From positions 2,458,769 through 2,522,768 of the forward strand of contig CP136575.1 in NCBI GenBank assembly GCA_035196065.1: a DNA stretch of 64,000 nucleotides, given 5' to 3'. Positions 33,123 to 41,578 of this stretch are shown here, one piece after another (the stretch's first letter is position 1; every line of letters begins with the position of its first letter). The notes beneath the pieces are model-generated. The model saw only the letters and a program-made list of their open reading frames with translations, was not told the DNA's origin and made no database searches. Both the position numbers and the translations under genes were made by a program. Origin of the DNA: Sphingobium sp. (GTDB lineage Bacteria > Pseudomonadota > Alphaproteobacteria > Sphingomonadales > Sphingomonadaceae).

Positions 33123-33891
33123 TCCCGCCAGCGCCGCGATCGTGGTCATGCTACGCGGCCTCAAGATGTACGGCATGGCTGGCGCCGTCAGCGACCTGAT
33201 CGAACAGGGTGCCCCTGCGTTCGAAGCGGCTGTGCCGATCCTCTCGCAGCTGCTCAAGGCGGAGATGACCGAACGTGAGGTCAGATCCATCGCTTACCAC
33301 ATTAAGGCAGCCCGGTTCCCGGCCTACAAGGATCTGGCCGGGTTCGACTTTGCAGCCAGCGAGGTGAATGAAGCCCTCATCCGTCAACTCCATCGTGGAG
33401 ATTTTATAGACGGTGCCGACAATATCGTACTGATCGGCGGTCCCGGGACAGGTAAAAGCCACATGGCTACAGCGCTTGGCGTGCAGGCTGTTGAGCATCA
33501 CCGCAAAAAGGTCCGCTTCTTCTCCACGGTTGATCTGGTCAATGCGCTGGAACAGGAAAAGGCTATGAATAAAGCTGGCCAGGTTGCCGAGCGCCTGCTG
33601 CGCCTTGATCTCGTCATTCTCGACGAGTTAGGCTATCTGCCGTTCAGTCCATCAGGCGGCGCGCTGCTGTTCCATCTGCTCTCCAAGCTTTATGAGCAGA
33701 CCAGCGTCATCATCACCACCAATCTATCGTTCAGCGAATGGGGCGGTGTGTTCGGTGATGCCAAGATGACGACCGCTTTGCTCGATCGACTTACGCACCA
33801 CTGCCACATCCTTGAGACCGGGAATGACAGCTTCCGCTTCCGCGCCAGTGCCGCAGCGCCCAAAAACAGAAAGGAAAAACCAACCTCTTGA
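33112..33891 (+). CDS. istB: IS21 family helper ATPase IstB
   Basis: 259 aa from ATG 33112, with GGAGG seven bases upstream and an 11-bp overlap with istA. AAA+ ATPase with Walker [16 protein letters not shown] and Walker [15 protein letters not shown], and a sensor region [11 protein letters not shown]. IstB binds target DNA and activates the transposase. Confidence 0.95.
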   Translation: MRHDPASAAIVVMLRGLKMYGMAGAVSDLIEQGAPAFEAAVPILSQLLKAEMTEREVRSIAYHIKAARFPAYKDLAGFDFAASEVNEALIRQLHRGDFIDGADNIVLIGGPGTGKSHMATALGVQAVEHHRKKVRFFSTVDLVNALEQEKAMNKAGQVAERLLRLDLVILDELGYLPFSPSGGALLFHLLSKLYEQTSVIITTNLSFSEWGGVFGDAKMTTALLDRLTHHCHILETGNDSFRFRASAAAPKNRKEKPTS

Positions 33892-33946
33892 CCCAAAACC
33901 CGCAACGCGGGATATACCAACCACCCGGGTCACTTCTCAGTGAAAA

Positions 33947-33976
33947 TAACGGGTCACTTCTCAACGACAATCAACA
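33947..33976 (+). repeat. IS21 right terminal inverted repeat
   Basis: 30 bp, perfect complement of 31472-31501. The base after it begins an in-frame TBDR fragment. Confidence 0.92.
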
Positions 33977-34345
33977 TTCAGTGGTGCAATCGAACAGATC
34001 AGGGCAAATTTCACGCCCAAACATGCGGCTACCTTTGCCGTCGACTATCGCTTCCCGCGCTTTTCCTTCGGGCAATTGCGCGCGAACATGAACCTCGATA
34101 CGGCAGGGAATTATTACGCGAACGGCACCGTCAACTTTAAAGCCGAGAAGGCGATGCTCCTTGGTGGCCGTGTGACGCTGGGTGACATCAGCTTCCTCGA
34201 CAATGATCTGGAGTTTGCTCTGTGGGGCAAAAATCTGACCAACACGCGCTATAATCTGTTTGATTTCCGCGTTGCCGGCCGAAATACGGCCACGCAATAT
34301 AATGATCCGCGCACATATGGTTTTGAAATGCGTGCGCGTTTCTAA
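33977..34345 (+). pseudogene. C-terminal remnant of a TonB-dependent receptor
   Basis: About 122 codons, in frame from the first base after the IS end to TAA 34345: SGAIEQIRANFTPKHAATFA, then VDYRFPRFSF, LEFALWGKNLTNTRYN and a final GFEMRARF. These are the last beta-strands of a TBDR barrel. Plug, signal peptide and most of the barrel are missing, and no start codon with a ribosome site precedes it, so it cannot form a receptor. It lies 27 bp upstream of a surE-like gene, the usual receptor-then-enzyme order seen twice earlier in this window. Confidence 0.88.
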
Positions 34346-34372
34346 CGGACGTTGAAGAGCAAGGGGTTTCCG

Positions 34373-35341
34373 ATGAAGACATGGATTTGCGGATTGGTGG
34401 CGATTGCCATCGCATCGTCACCGGCTCAGGCTGAAAACATCCTGATCACCAATGACGACGGCCTGACCAGCAACCTGAAGGCGCTTTATACCGCACTGAA
34501 GGCCCAAGGTCATGACGTGATCGTCTCTGTTCCCTGTCAGGGTCAGAGCGGCATGGGTGCTGCCATCAAATTCATGCGGCCATTGGGCCCCCTTGCCACA
34601 AATTGCCTGAATGACGCCGCGAAGGCCGGTGATCCCGGCGTTGGCCCGATGACCCGGACGGGCTTTGAAACCGACTTTCACTATGTCGACGGAACGCCCG
34701 TAATGGCAACATTATATGGCCTCGACGTGCTGGCACAGGCACGGTGGGGCAAAATGCCCGACCTTGTCATTTCCGGACCGAATGAAGGCCGCAATGTCGG
34801 GACAATGATCGTGTCGTCGGGAACGGTCAGCAATGTTCAATATTCGACGGCACGCGGCGTGCCTTCGATCGCCGTGAGCGCGGGTACCAACAGCGTGGAC
34901 AACGCAAAACTGGCCAACCCCAATTCGGCACTTGTCGCGGAACGGACCGCTGAGTTGGTAGGGAAGCTGTTTGCGAACAAAGCTAAGGGCGCTTTGCTGC
35001 CGACGGGGATCGCCCTCAATATCAACCTGCCTGATGATGTTGCCAAGGCCAAATGGAAAGCGACACGCATCGGCAGTTACGAGATTTATGATATCCGCTT
35101 TACCGCCGACATGGGAAAAAGCGAGGCGGCCGCGGCCTTTGGCCTTGGAGGCGTGCACAAGCCAGGAATGGTATTGGGCTTCAACAAAACCCCTCCCCGC
35201 GCTGACCAATCGGATGACGAGGCCGGTGTTTCCCTGACCCACATCTCCATCAGTGCTGTTCAGATTGGGTATGAACCTGGCGCGCGGCAAAACCCGGATA
35301 AATGGCTGCGCAGGCTTATAAAGAAGCTGGACGGGAAATAG
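34373..35341 (+). CDS. Secreted SurE-like 5'/3'-nucleotidase
   Basis: 322 aa from ATG 34373, preceded by CAAGGGGTTTCC. The signal peptide MKTWICGLVAIAIASSPAQA is followed at once by ENILITNDDGLTSNLKAL, the SurE metal site, then VSVPCQGQSGMG, ISGPNEGRNVG and SIAVSAG, all SurE motifs. SurE is a phosphatase on nucleoside monophosphates; the usual form is cytoplasmic and about 250 aa, while this one is exported and about 60 residues longer. With the broken TBDR in front it was probably part of a periplasmic nucleotide scavenging pair. It may now lack its own promoter and depend on read-through from the IS. Confidence 0.85.
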   Translation: MKTWICGLVAIAIASSPAQAENILITNDDGLTSNLKALYTALKAQGHDVIVSVPCQGQSGMGAAIKFMRPLGPLATNCLNDAAKAGDPGVGPMTRTGFETDFHYVDGTPVMATLYGLDVLAQARWGKMPDLVISGPNEGRNVGTMIVSSGTVSNVQYSTARGVPSIAVSAGTNSVDNAKLANPNSALVAERTAELVGKLFANKAKGALLPTGIALNINLPDDVAKAKWKATRIGSYEIYDIRFTADMGKSEAAAAFGLGGVHKPGMVLGFNKTPPRADQSDDEAGVSLTHISISAVQIGYEPGARQNPDKWLRRLIKKLDGK

Positions 35342-35357
35342 GCAGCCGCCACTATAC

Positions 35358-36011
35358 CTATTCGTCCATCTCCCGCTTCACTCTGGCCTCACCCATCTGG
35401 CGTTCATGCAGAGTGATCCGTTGCGCTTTTGTCCAACCTCGTGCGATCGCCGCAAGCCTTTGATCACGCGCCGGATGGGTCGGCGTTTCCCAATTCTGGG
35501 CATATTCAGATGCAACGAGCTGCGCCTCCTGCAGCGTAGCCCCCATACGATAAATCAGAAATCCGGAAAACTCGTCCGCCTCCAATTCACGGACTTTGAA
35601 ATTCTGGTCATATTCGAAGATATGGCCAAGCAAATGGTGCCCAATTTCATGCAGAATTACAGAAATTTGTGACCATTTGGGCGAGCCATAGCTGCTTATT
35701 TCGCGAATGAAGGCCGGATTATAGTAAATCACTCGATGCCCGCGCTCATCCATCGTTGCCAGTGCATTTGGAATGCGTGCTGCCTGTTGCACGAAATTGC
35801 GGGTTAGGCCGGCATGCTCCATGATGTGGTCGATAACAGCGTCGACGCTGTTATCGTCATGGTCGACCGGCTCCAGCCTTTCGCCAGAATCCGGTTTTCC
35901 AGCATGATCAAATGCCAGCATCTGTGGTGGCTGTTGGGCCTGTGCGAACGATGCCCATGGAAACCCTGCGCAACAAACCGCCAGTAGCAGCAACCGCACA
36001 ATAGACGGCAT
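35358..36011 (-). CDS. Secreted M48-like zinc metallopeptidase
   Basis: 217 aa from ATG 36011, chosen because it opens the signal peptide MPSIVRLLLLAVCCAGFPWA; the frame extends further upstream without a ribosome site, and the site at 36011 is also weak. The catalytic motif HEIGHH (HExxH) occurs in ISVILHEIGHHLLGHIF, and ELEADEFSGF provides the third zinc ligand Glu as in M48 peptidases. The C-terminal part holds the M48-typical HPARDQRLAAI. Likely periplasmic. The substrate is unknown. Confidence 0.8.
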   Translation of the reverse strand: MPSIVRLLLLAVCCAGFPWASFAQAQQPPQMLAFDHAGKPDSGERLEPVDHDDNSVDAVIDHIMEHAGLTRNFVQQAARIPNALATMDERGHRVIYYNPAFIREISSYGSPKWSQISVILHEIGHHLLGHIFEYDQNFKVRELEADEFSGFLIYRMGATLQEAQLVASEYAQNWETPTHPARDQRLAAIARGWTKAQRITLHERQMGEARVKREMDE

Positions 36012-36249
36012 TGCGACATATGAGAGCAACGGGCGAGGGTTCACCACAAATTGCCCATGCGAACTTGACCCGAAGCTTTTCATTGTTAGCTCGAGGCTAT
36101 CTCAGCCAGCGTCCGATACTAACAATTATCGAAGCCAATCCGGCACCATCGGGACCGTCCGTTCCCATCCGCTGGGGCGCGCTCAAGGCACAGCATTGCA
36201 AAAACGGGAGACCATCGCGGCCGCCCGATTTTGAGCGATCTAGGCCTTA

Positions 36250-37917
36250 TCAGCTGTCGATATTGCGCCGGAATGTTTCAGGCAGGAACATCAAGCCAAT
36301 CACCACCGTCACGCCGGCAACGATGATCGGGTACCAAAGGCCATAATAAATGTCCCCTGTGGCAGCCACCATCGCAAAGGCCGTAGTGGGCAGAAATCCG
36401 CCGAACCAGCCATTGCCAATATGATAGGGCAGCGACATTGCTGTGTAGCGGATACGCGTCGGGAAGAGTTCGACGAGCAGCGCGGCAATCGGGCCGTAAA
36501 CGGCGGTCACCAGCAGCACCAAATATGTCAGAATCGCGATGACAACCGGCGTGTTAATCTCATCGGGATTGGCCTTAGAAGGATATCCTGCTTTGGCTAG
36601 TGCGGCTCTCGCCTCGTCTTGGAATTTAGCGATCGCAGCCTTGCGTTCATCGCCATTCACCTTCGCCGGATCGGGCGCTATCAAAACAGTATTGCCGATG
36701 CGGATCTGGGCAACAGTGCCCGCGGGTGCCTCAACCTTGCTATAGCTGATCCCACCCTTGGCGAGGAAGGATTTCGCAATATCGCAGCTCTTGCTGTCAA
36801 ACTTGTTCCTGCCAACGGGGTCAAACTGGACCGAACATTCATTATCATTGACGACAACGCTGACCGGGGCAGTTGTCTGTGCCTTGGCAAGCGCAGGGTT
36901 GGCTGCTTCCGTAAGGGCGTGGAATGCCGGGAAATAGGTGAAAGCCGCCAGTGCGCACCCCGCCAAGATGATCGGCTTGCGGCCAATCTTATCCGACAGC
37001 CAGCCGAAAAAGACGAAGAATGGCGTGCCAATTGCCAGCGCAATTGCGATCAGGATGTTGGTGGTCGCACCATCGACCATCAACATTTTTTCAAGGAAGA
37101 ACAGCGCGTAGAACTGACCCGTATACCAGACGACGGCTTGACCGGCGACGGCACCAAGCAAAGCGATCAAGACAAAGCGGCCGTTTTTCCAGTTACCAAA
37201 TGCCTCCGAAATCGGGGCTTTGGAAGAGGTCCCCTCTTCTTTCATCTTTTGAAAGACGGGGCTTTCCTGCAATTGCATGCGGATCCATAGCGAAACGCCG
37301 AGAAGCAACACGGAAATAAGAAACGGCACGCGCCAGCCCCAATCCTTGAAAGCATCCTCGCCGATCAGCGTCCGGGTTCCGATCACCACAAGCAGCGCAG
37401 CGAAAAGGCCTAGCGTTGCCGTGGTCTGGATGAAACTGGTGTAAAGCCCGCGTTTGTGATTGGGCGCATGCTCTGCAACATAGGTCGCAGCACCGCCATA
37501 TTCACCGCCCAGCGCCAAGCCTTGAAGCAAGCGTAGTAGGACGAGCATGATCGGCGCAGCGACGCCGATGCTGGCATAGTTGGGCAGGATACCGACTGTG
37601 AAGGTCGCAAAGCCCATCAGGCCCATTGTCACCAGAAAGGTATATTTGCGGCCAACAAGGTCGCCAAGGCGTCCAAATACCAGCGCGCCAAAGGGGCGCA
37701 CCGCAAATCCCGCAGCAAAAGCGCCGAGCGCAAAGATGAATCCGGTCGTTTCATTCACGCCCGAGAAAAACTGCGCAGAAATTACAGTGGCTAAAAGGCC
37801 ATAAAGATAGAAATCATACCATTCGAAAACCGTACCCAAGGACGAGGCCAGGATGACTTTCTTTTCGCCTCCTGTGGCCGCGTGATGCTTGGGCATGGCG
37901 TCATTAATCGTAGCCAT
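36250..37917 (-). CDS. MFS metabolite:proton symporter with a large mid-protein insert
   Basis: 555 aa from ATG 37917 (GGGGGAAT upstream). Begins with the metabolite/H+ symporter signature SLGTVFEWYDFYLYG, followed by GRLGDLVGRKYTF, LRLLQGLALGGEYGGAATYV and, in the second half, GWLSDKIGRKPIIL. About 12 transmembrane helices. Between helices 8 and 9 there is an insert of about 100 residues with two Cys (NDNECSVQF, SKSCDIAKSF) that must lie in the periplasm, an unusual addition seen in some sphingomonad members. Substrate unknown (family includes proline/betaine, shikimate and dicarboxylate carriers). Confidence 0.85.
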   Translation of the reverse strand: MATINDAMPKHHAATGGEKKVILASSLGTVFEWYDFYLYGLLATVISAQFFSGVNETTGFIFALGAFAAGFAVRPFGALVFGRLGDLVGRKYTFLVTMGLMGFATFTVGILPNYASIGVAAPIMLVLLRLLQGLALGGEYGGAATYVAEHAPNHKRGLYTSFIQTTATLGLFAALLVVIGTRTLIGEDAFKDWGWRVPFLISVLLLGVSLWIRMQLQESPVFQKMKEEGTSSKAPISEAFGNWKNGRFVLIALLGAVAGQAVVWYTGQFYALFFLEKMLMVDGATTNILIAIALAIGTPFFVFFGWLSDKIGRKPIILAGCALAAFTYFPAFHALTEAANPALAKAQTTAPVSVVVNDNECSVQFDPVGRNKFDSKSCDIAKSFLAKGGISYSKVEAPAGTVAQIRIGNTVLIAPDPAKVNGDERKAAIAKFQDEARAALAKAGYPSKANPDEINTPVVIAILTYLVLLVTAVYGPIAALLVELFPTRIRYTAMSLPYHIGNGWFGGFLPTTAFAMVAATGDIYYGLWYPIIVAGVTVVIGLMFLPETFRRNIDS

Positions 37918-38116
37918 TGCTATTCCCCCACTCTCGGTCATTCATTCCAGAAAATATGTCGTGCGGCAAGTTTACACGATCACACTTGCCATCCGCCACA
38001 TTCACCTGCCTATGTTCCGGGTGACAATAGTCGGCGTTAGCAAAGCCCTCCAGTTCCGCTTCGCGTCACCGACCGAAATCCAAGAAGCGTGAGGCACGCA
38101 GGTACAAACAATCAAA

Positions 38117-38500
38117 GTGGATATGATTTCGCTGGTTTTGAATAAATCCTGCCGCAAGGTGAAAATTGATCAAGTAAAACAGCTTTTGGTGGCGGAGAAT
38201 ATGCCAAGGTTCATCAACTTTCTTGTCAGTCTGCGCCGCCTGCCTCCTTTATCCGAACTGTCCGGAGACGAAGAGCGCATGCTTTTCGAACTGCGCCTGT
38301 TGTGGGAACGACAGGGGAGCCTCTCAGTGGCGGATGTTTACGACCTGGTAAGCGCGCAATCGGCCACCACCTCTTACCGGCAGTTGATGGCGTTAAAAAA
38401 CCAAGGGCTTGTTGATGTCCGCGTGACCGACGAAGATCGTCGCAAACGGGCAGTGACCTTTACGCAGTCTGCAGAGAAGCTGTTTTCAGCTCTCGGATAA
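38117..38500 (+). CDS. MarR-like winged-helix regulator
   Basis: 127 aa. A winged helix is visible at about 45-115: ELRLLWERQGSLSVADVYDL, TTSYRQLMALKNQGLVDVRV and DEDRRKRAVTFTQSAEKLF, the wing and final helix of MarR proteins. The listed GTG start lacks a clear ribosome site; ATG 38201 (GGCGGAG just upstream) would give about 99 aa. It is 4 bp from the next gene, so the two form a unit. Confidence 0.7.
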   Translation: MDMISLVLNKSCRKVKIDQVKQLLVAENMPRFINFLVSLRRLPPLSELSGDEERMLFELRLLWERQGSLSVADVYDLVSAQSATTSYRQLMALKNQGLVDVRVTDEDRRKRAVTFTQSAEKLFSALG

Positions 38501-38504
38501 GCGG

Positions 38505-39062
38505 ATGCATAAGCCGCAATTTCGAACCTTCGCCACGGCGGGGATGTTTGCCGTCCTCTACGTCATCTTGTTTCATGTTTCCGACCTTATTTTAGGCAAT
38601 GTTCATTTTGGAGGCTTCGCCAGCCTCCTCTTCCTTCCCGCATTCATTCGTTTGCTGGGTTATCTTATGGTTGGCCCATGGATCGTTCCCGGGCTTTTTC
38701 TGGCATCATGCTGGCTGGTCTTTACCGGCGCCTATGACATTGCACCGGGAAATGACGTTGAACATCTGGTCAGCGCAGCCACTGCAATCGGCGGCCCATT
38801 GGGCGTCGCCGTGGCAGCTCGCGTGGCGAGACTTGAGACCAATCTCGCCAATTTGACGCCCCTGCGATTATTGGCTCTTTCCTTTGCTTGCTCTGCCGGC
38901 AATGCGCTATTCTATTATGCAAGCCTTCGGTTGACCAGTCTGGGCGCAGGGCCGGCCTCATCGATTTTCGCTATATTCGCCGGTGACATGCTAGGAACGT
39001 GGATGATCATCTATTTGATCAAGCTGGCGGTGGATTTTCTTCCGTCGCGCCTCCGGCGATAA
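38505..39062 (+). CDS. Small integral membrane protein (MASE1-like)
   Basis: 185 aa with about five hydrophobic helices (residues 10-30, 35-75, 90-110, 120-140, 150-175). The order and residues (FGGFASLLFLPAFIRLLGYL, SAATAIGGPLGVAVA, ALFYYASLR) recall the MASE1 sensor domain without an attached output domain. Partnered with the MarR-like gene 4 bp upstream. Function unknown. Confidence 0.6.
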   Translation: MHKPQFRTFATAGMFAVLYVILFHVSDLILGNVHFGGFASLLFLPAFIRLLGYLMVGPWIVPGLFLASCWLVFTGAYDIAPGNDVEHLVSAATAIGGPLGVAVAARVARLETNLANLTPLRLLALSFACSAGNALFYYASLRLTSLGAGPASSIFAIFAGDMLGTWMIIYLIKLAVDFLPSRLRR

Positions 39063-39195
39063 CCACATCCTGGCCGCATCGCTCGCCTGTTTAACCGCGA
39101 AATAGTCTCATTTTGGAAGCAATTTGACGGCCGGCTGTAATATGCTAGGGCGGCGTCCTACCCGATGATGCTTGTTTTTATGCAGCATCTATCCT

Positions 39196-39225
39196 GCCCG
39201 GCGTCTCGACAGCGCCGGGCTTTTT
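39196..39225 (+). terminator. Rho-independent terminator
   Basis: GCCCGGCG, a 9-nt loop, CGCCGGGC and TTTTT. It lies 134 bp beyond the membrane protein gene and may end that transcript, or a small RNA starting at about 39150 (see findings). Confidence 0.75.
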
Positions 39226-39268
39226 CCGCCGGTTCAGATTTCCGCTGCCATCGGCCCGGCTAAAATGC

Positions 39269-39424
39269 TCAGTCGATCATCCACCCTTGGCGCATGTCTT
39301 TGCGCATTACACGACCGCAGCCGACACATTCGGATACATGCTGACGCCCGTCGTGACGCGCGCGACGTTTGGATCGCTTATGGTAACCCAAGTTACACAA
39401 TATCATTCGGCGCAATATTTGCAT
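39269..39424 (-). CDS. Small zinc-ribbon-like protein
   Basis: 51 aa from ATG 39424, with GGGGGG nine bases upstream. It reads MQILRRMILCNLGYHKRSKR and later SECVGCGRVMRKDM. The C-x4-H and CxxC placement suggests a tiny zinc finger. Short proteins of this layout (basic, one CxxCG near the end, closing with W and a hydrophobic residue) are common in sphingomonad genomes. Function unknown. Confidence 0.55.
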   Translation of the reverse strand: MQILRRMILCNLGYHKRSKRRARHDGRQHVSECVGCGRVMRKDMRQGWMID

Positions 39425-39585
39425 GAACACCCCCCAATGGGTTAGGAGCATGCACATTCAATTCATAATTGAAAACATTTAACGCTAATCATATCGGCAC
39501 AATAGAACATCTATCACGCCCATTATGGCGGGATGACGGCACACTGACGATCAGCTCCAGTCGCGGCGAACTGGCTATGTAGAGA

Positions 39586-40305
39586 TCAATTGTTGTTCTG
39601 CAGCGCGATGATCAACGGCGTCGTCAAAAGAGGCACGACCTGCAGGGCATCGCGGAACAGGCGACGGGCCTGCGAATCACCAACGACGATCACGTCATTG
39701 GCGAAAACTTCAGGATCGCCATAATTGCCGCGGCGTATCGCCTTCAGGTCATAAAGCGCCGCCAGTTGCTGGCCCTTGACCGTGCGAAAAATGACCACAT
39801 CCTCCAACTTTGCAAATTCCGCCGTACCTTCTGCGGTCGCAACCGCGCGCATCAGCGTCATCTTGCCAATTACCGGATAAAGGCCGGGTCGCTTGACCTG
39901 ACCGTCCACCGTGATGACCTGGCTGACCGTTTCCTTAAGGTTCACCGTAACTTGCGGATCCCGCACATAGCGCGAACGCAACCGCGCTTCGATCTCTTCC
40001 TCTACCTCGGCGGGCGTGCGGCCGGCCGCCTCAATTATGCCGGCAAGAGGGAAGGATATGCGACCACTCGCGTCGGTCTGAACCTCTTTCTTGCTCAGTT
40101 CCTCAATGCCAAAAACGTCGATCATCAGCTTGTCGAACGGACCAATAAGATAGGGCCGCGATTCACCCAGAAGATCCGAACGATCAGGCACCGGCAATTC
40201 GCTGCCTTGCAATACTGTTACGTTCGACGCCCCGCCAAGCTGTCCCGAGCCGGCGCATCCAGCCAAAAGCGATAGAGCAAGCAAAGGCAAAGCGATCTTT
40301 TTCAT
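39586..40305 (-). CDS. Wza-like polysaccharide export lipoprotein
   Basis: 239 aa from ATG 40305 (CAGGA upstream). Lipobox LSLLAGC, then the poly_export domain (YLIGPFDKLMIDVFGIEELS) and a SLBB repeat (VTVDGQVKRPGLYPVIGKMT). It is an outer-membrane capsule or exopolysaccharide export protein. It is divergent from wecB-wecC-ugd and likely serves the polymer they feed. No Wzc/Wzz-type kinase lies next to it in the window. A C-terminal amphipathic helix (VVPLLTTPLIIALQ) could form the outer-membrane helical barrel. Confidence 0.88.
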   Translation of the reverse strand: MKKIALPLLALSLLAGCAGSGQLGGASNVTVLQGSELPVPDRSDLLGESRPYLIGPFDKLMIDVFGIEELSKKEVQTDASGRISFPLAGIIEAAGRTPAEVEEEIEARLRSRYVRDPQVTVNLKETVSQVITVDGQVKRPGLYPVIGKMTLMRAVATAEGTAEFAKLEDVVIFRTVKGQQLAALYDLKAIRRGNYGDPEVFANDVIVVGDSQARRLFRDALQVVPLLTTPLIIALQNNN

Positions 40306-40447
40306 CAATCCGTTCCTGTATATGATATGGTGTTCTGCTAGACGATAGCACAATCAGGTTCCAGCATGTTTTTCACTGCAAAGCTTTTACAGTTACTGAA
40401 TCGTCGCTTTAGTATGAATTTAAGATCAGTAAGCCTAATGTTTGGCC

Positions 40448-41578
40448 ATGGCTGAACTTCCCAAGATCCTTGTCATATTCGGAACCCGTCCCGAAGCTAT
40501 CAAGCTGTTTCCGGTGATCCACAAACTGCAAGAGCACAGCGATGTGCAGACGCGGGTGTTAGTCACAGGGCAGCATAGGCAGATGCTCGATCAAGTCCTC
40601 GATATTGGGGAAATCCAGCCTGACCATGATCTTGACGTCATGGCACCCAACCAGACGCTGGACGCGCTGACGGCCCGGCTGCTGACCGGCATCGGCGCGG
40701 TGCTGGACATCGAACGCCCTGCCCGCGTGATTGTTCAGGGCGACACGGCAACCGCAATGGTGGGGGCACTTGCCGCCTATTACCGCCAGATCCCTGTCAG
40801 CCATGTCGAGGCGGGTCTGCGCAGCCACAATATCTATCAGCCCTGGCCCGAAGAGGTGAACCGCAAAATTATCGGCACCATTGCCGACCAGCATTTTGCG
40901 CCGACCCATGTATCCGCCGATGCGCTCCGTGCCGAAGCAGTGGCGCCGGAGAATATCCACATCACAGGCAATAGCGTGATCGACGCCTTGCATTGGGTCA
41001 CCGACAAGATCGCGCGACAACCCGACCTCGCTTGCGATCTGGCGGAGATAGAAGAGCGATTTGAGGGCAAACGGATCATAGGCGTCACCACCCATCGGCG
41101 TGAAAATTTTGGTGACGGTATGGAAGATATCGCTGCCGCCTTGCTCGAAATCGCGGCCCGCGACGACGTTGCGATCATCTTTCCGGTGCATATGAATCCT
41201 AATGTTCGCAAAGTGATGGATGCCAAACTTGGCAATCACCCTCGCATTGCAATGATCGAACCACTGGATTACCCACATTTCGCACGTTTGCTCTCGATCA
41301 GCCATATCATGCTATCCGACAGCGGCGGTGTGCAAGAAGAAGCCCCGGCACTGGGCAAGCCCGTTTTGGTGATGCGCGAGACAACCGAACGCCCCGAAGG
41401 CGTTACTGCAGGCACCGCAAAACTTGTCGGAACTGACAAAAACCGAATCATTTCCGAAATATTCACGCTTCTCGACGATGAAGCCGCATATTCAAACATG
41501 GCGCGCGCGCACAATCCGTTCGGCGACGGGCAGGCTGCGCACAAAATAGCAGGATTGGTGGCCAATGCTTGTCGATAG
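40448..41578 (+). CDS. wecB: UDP-N-acetylglucosamine 2-epimerase (non-hydrolysing)
   Basis: 376 aa from ATG 40448. Begins KILVIFGTRPEAIKLFPVI, with QGDTATAMVGALAAYY, HVEAGLRSHNIYQPWPEEVN (catalytic region) and LSDSGGVQEEAP (substrate and UDP site). Converts UDP-GlcNAc to UDP-ManNAc in the cytoplasm. It overlaps wecC by 14 bp, so the product passes on to UDP-ManNAcA for surface polysaccharide. Confidence 0.92.
   Translation: MAELPKILVIFGTRPEAIKLFPVIHKLQEHSDVQTRVLVTGQHRQMLDQVLDIGEIQPDHDLDVMAPNQTLDALTARLLTGIGAVLDIERPARVIVQGDTATAMVGALAAYYRQIPVSHVEAGLRSHNIYQPWPEEVNRKIIGTIADQHFAPTHVSADALRAEAVAPENIHITGNSVIDALHWVTDKIARQPDLACDLAEIEERFEGKRIIGVTTHRRENFGDGMEDIAAALLEIAARDDVAIIFPVHMNPNVRKVMDAKLGNHPRIAMIEPLDYPHFARLLSISHIMLSDSGGVQEEAPALGKPVLVMRETTERPEGVTAGTAKLVGTDKNRIISEIFTLLDDEAAYSNMARAHNPFGDGQAAHKIAGLVANACR

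Larger units (their letters stand above)
31472..33976 (+). mobile_element. IS21-family insertion sequence (istA-istB)
   Basis: 2,505 bp bounded by perfect 30-bp inverted repeats starting TGTTGATTGTCG and ending in CA, with both istA and istB intact. Internal copies of the GGGTCACTTCTCA motif near the right end and TTTTCACTGAG motifs inside both ends are the multiple transposase sites typical of the family. Flanks are GCTTGGAG on the left and TTCAGTGG on the right, so the expected 4-8 bp target duplication is missing. Left neighbour is a broken AlpA-like gene, right neighbour a broken TBDR. Confidence 0.92.
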
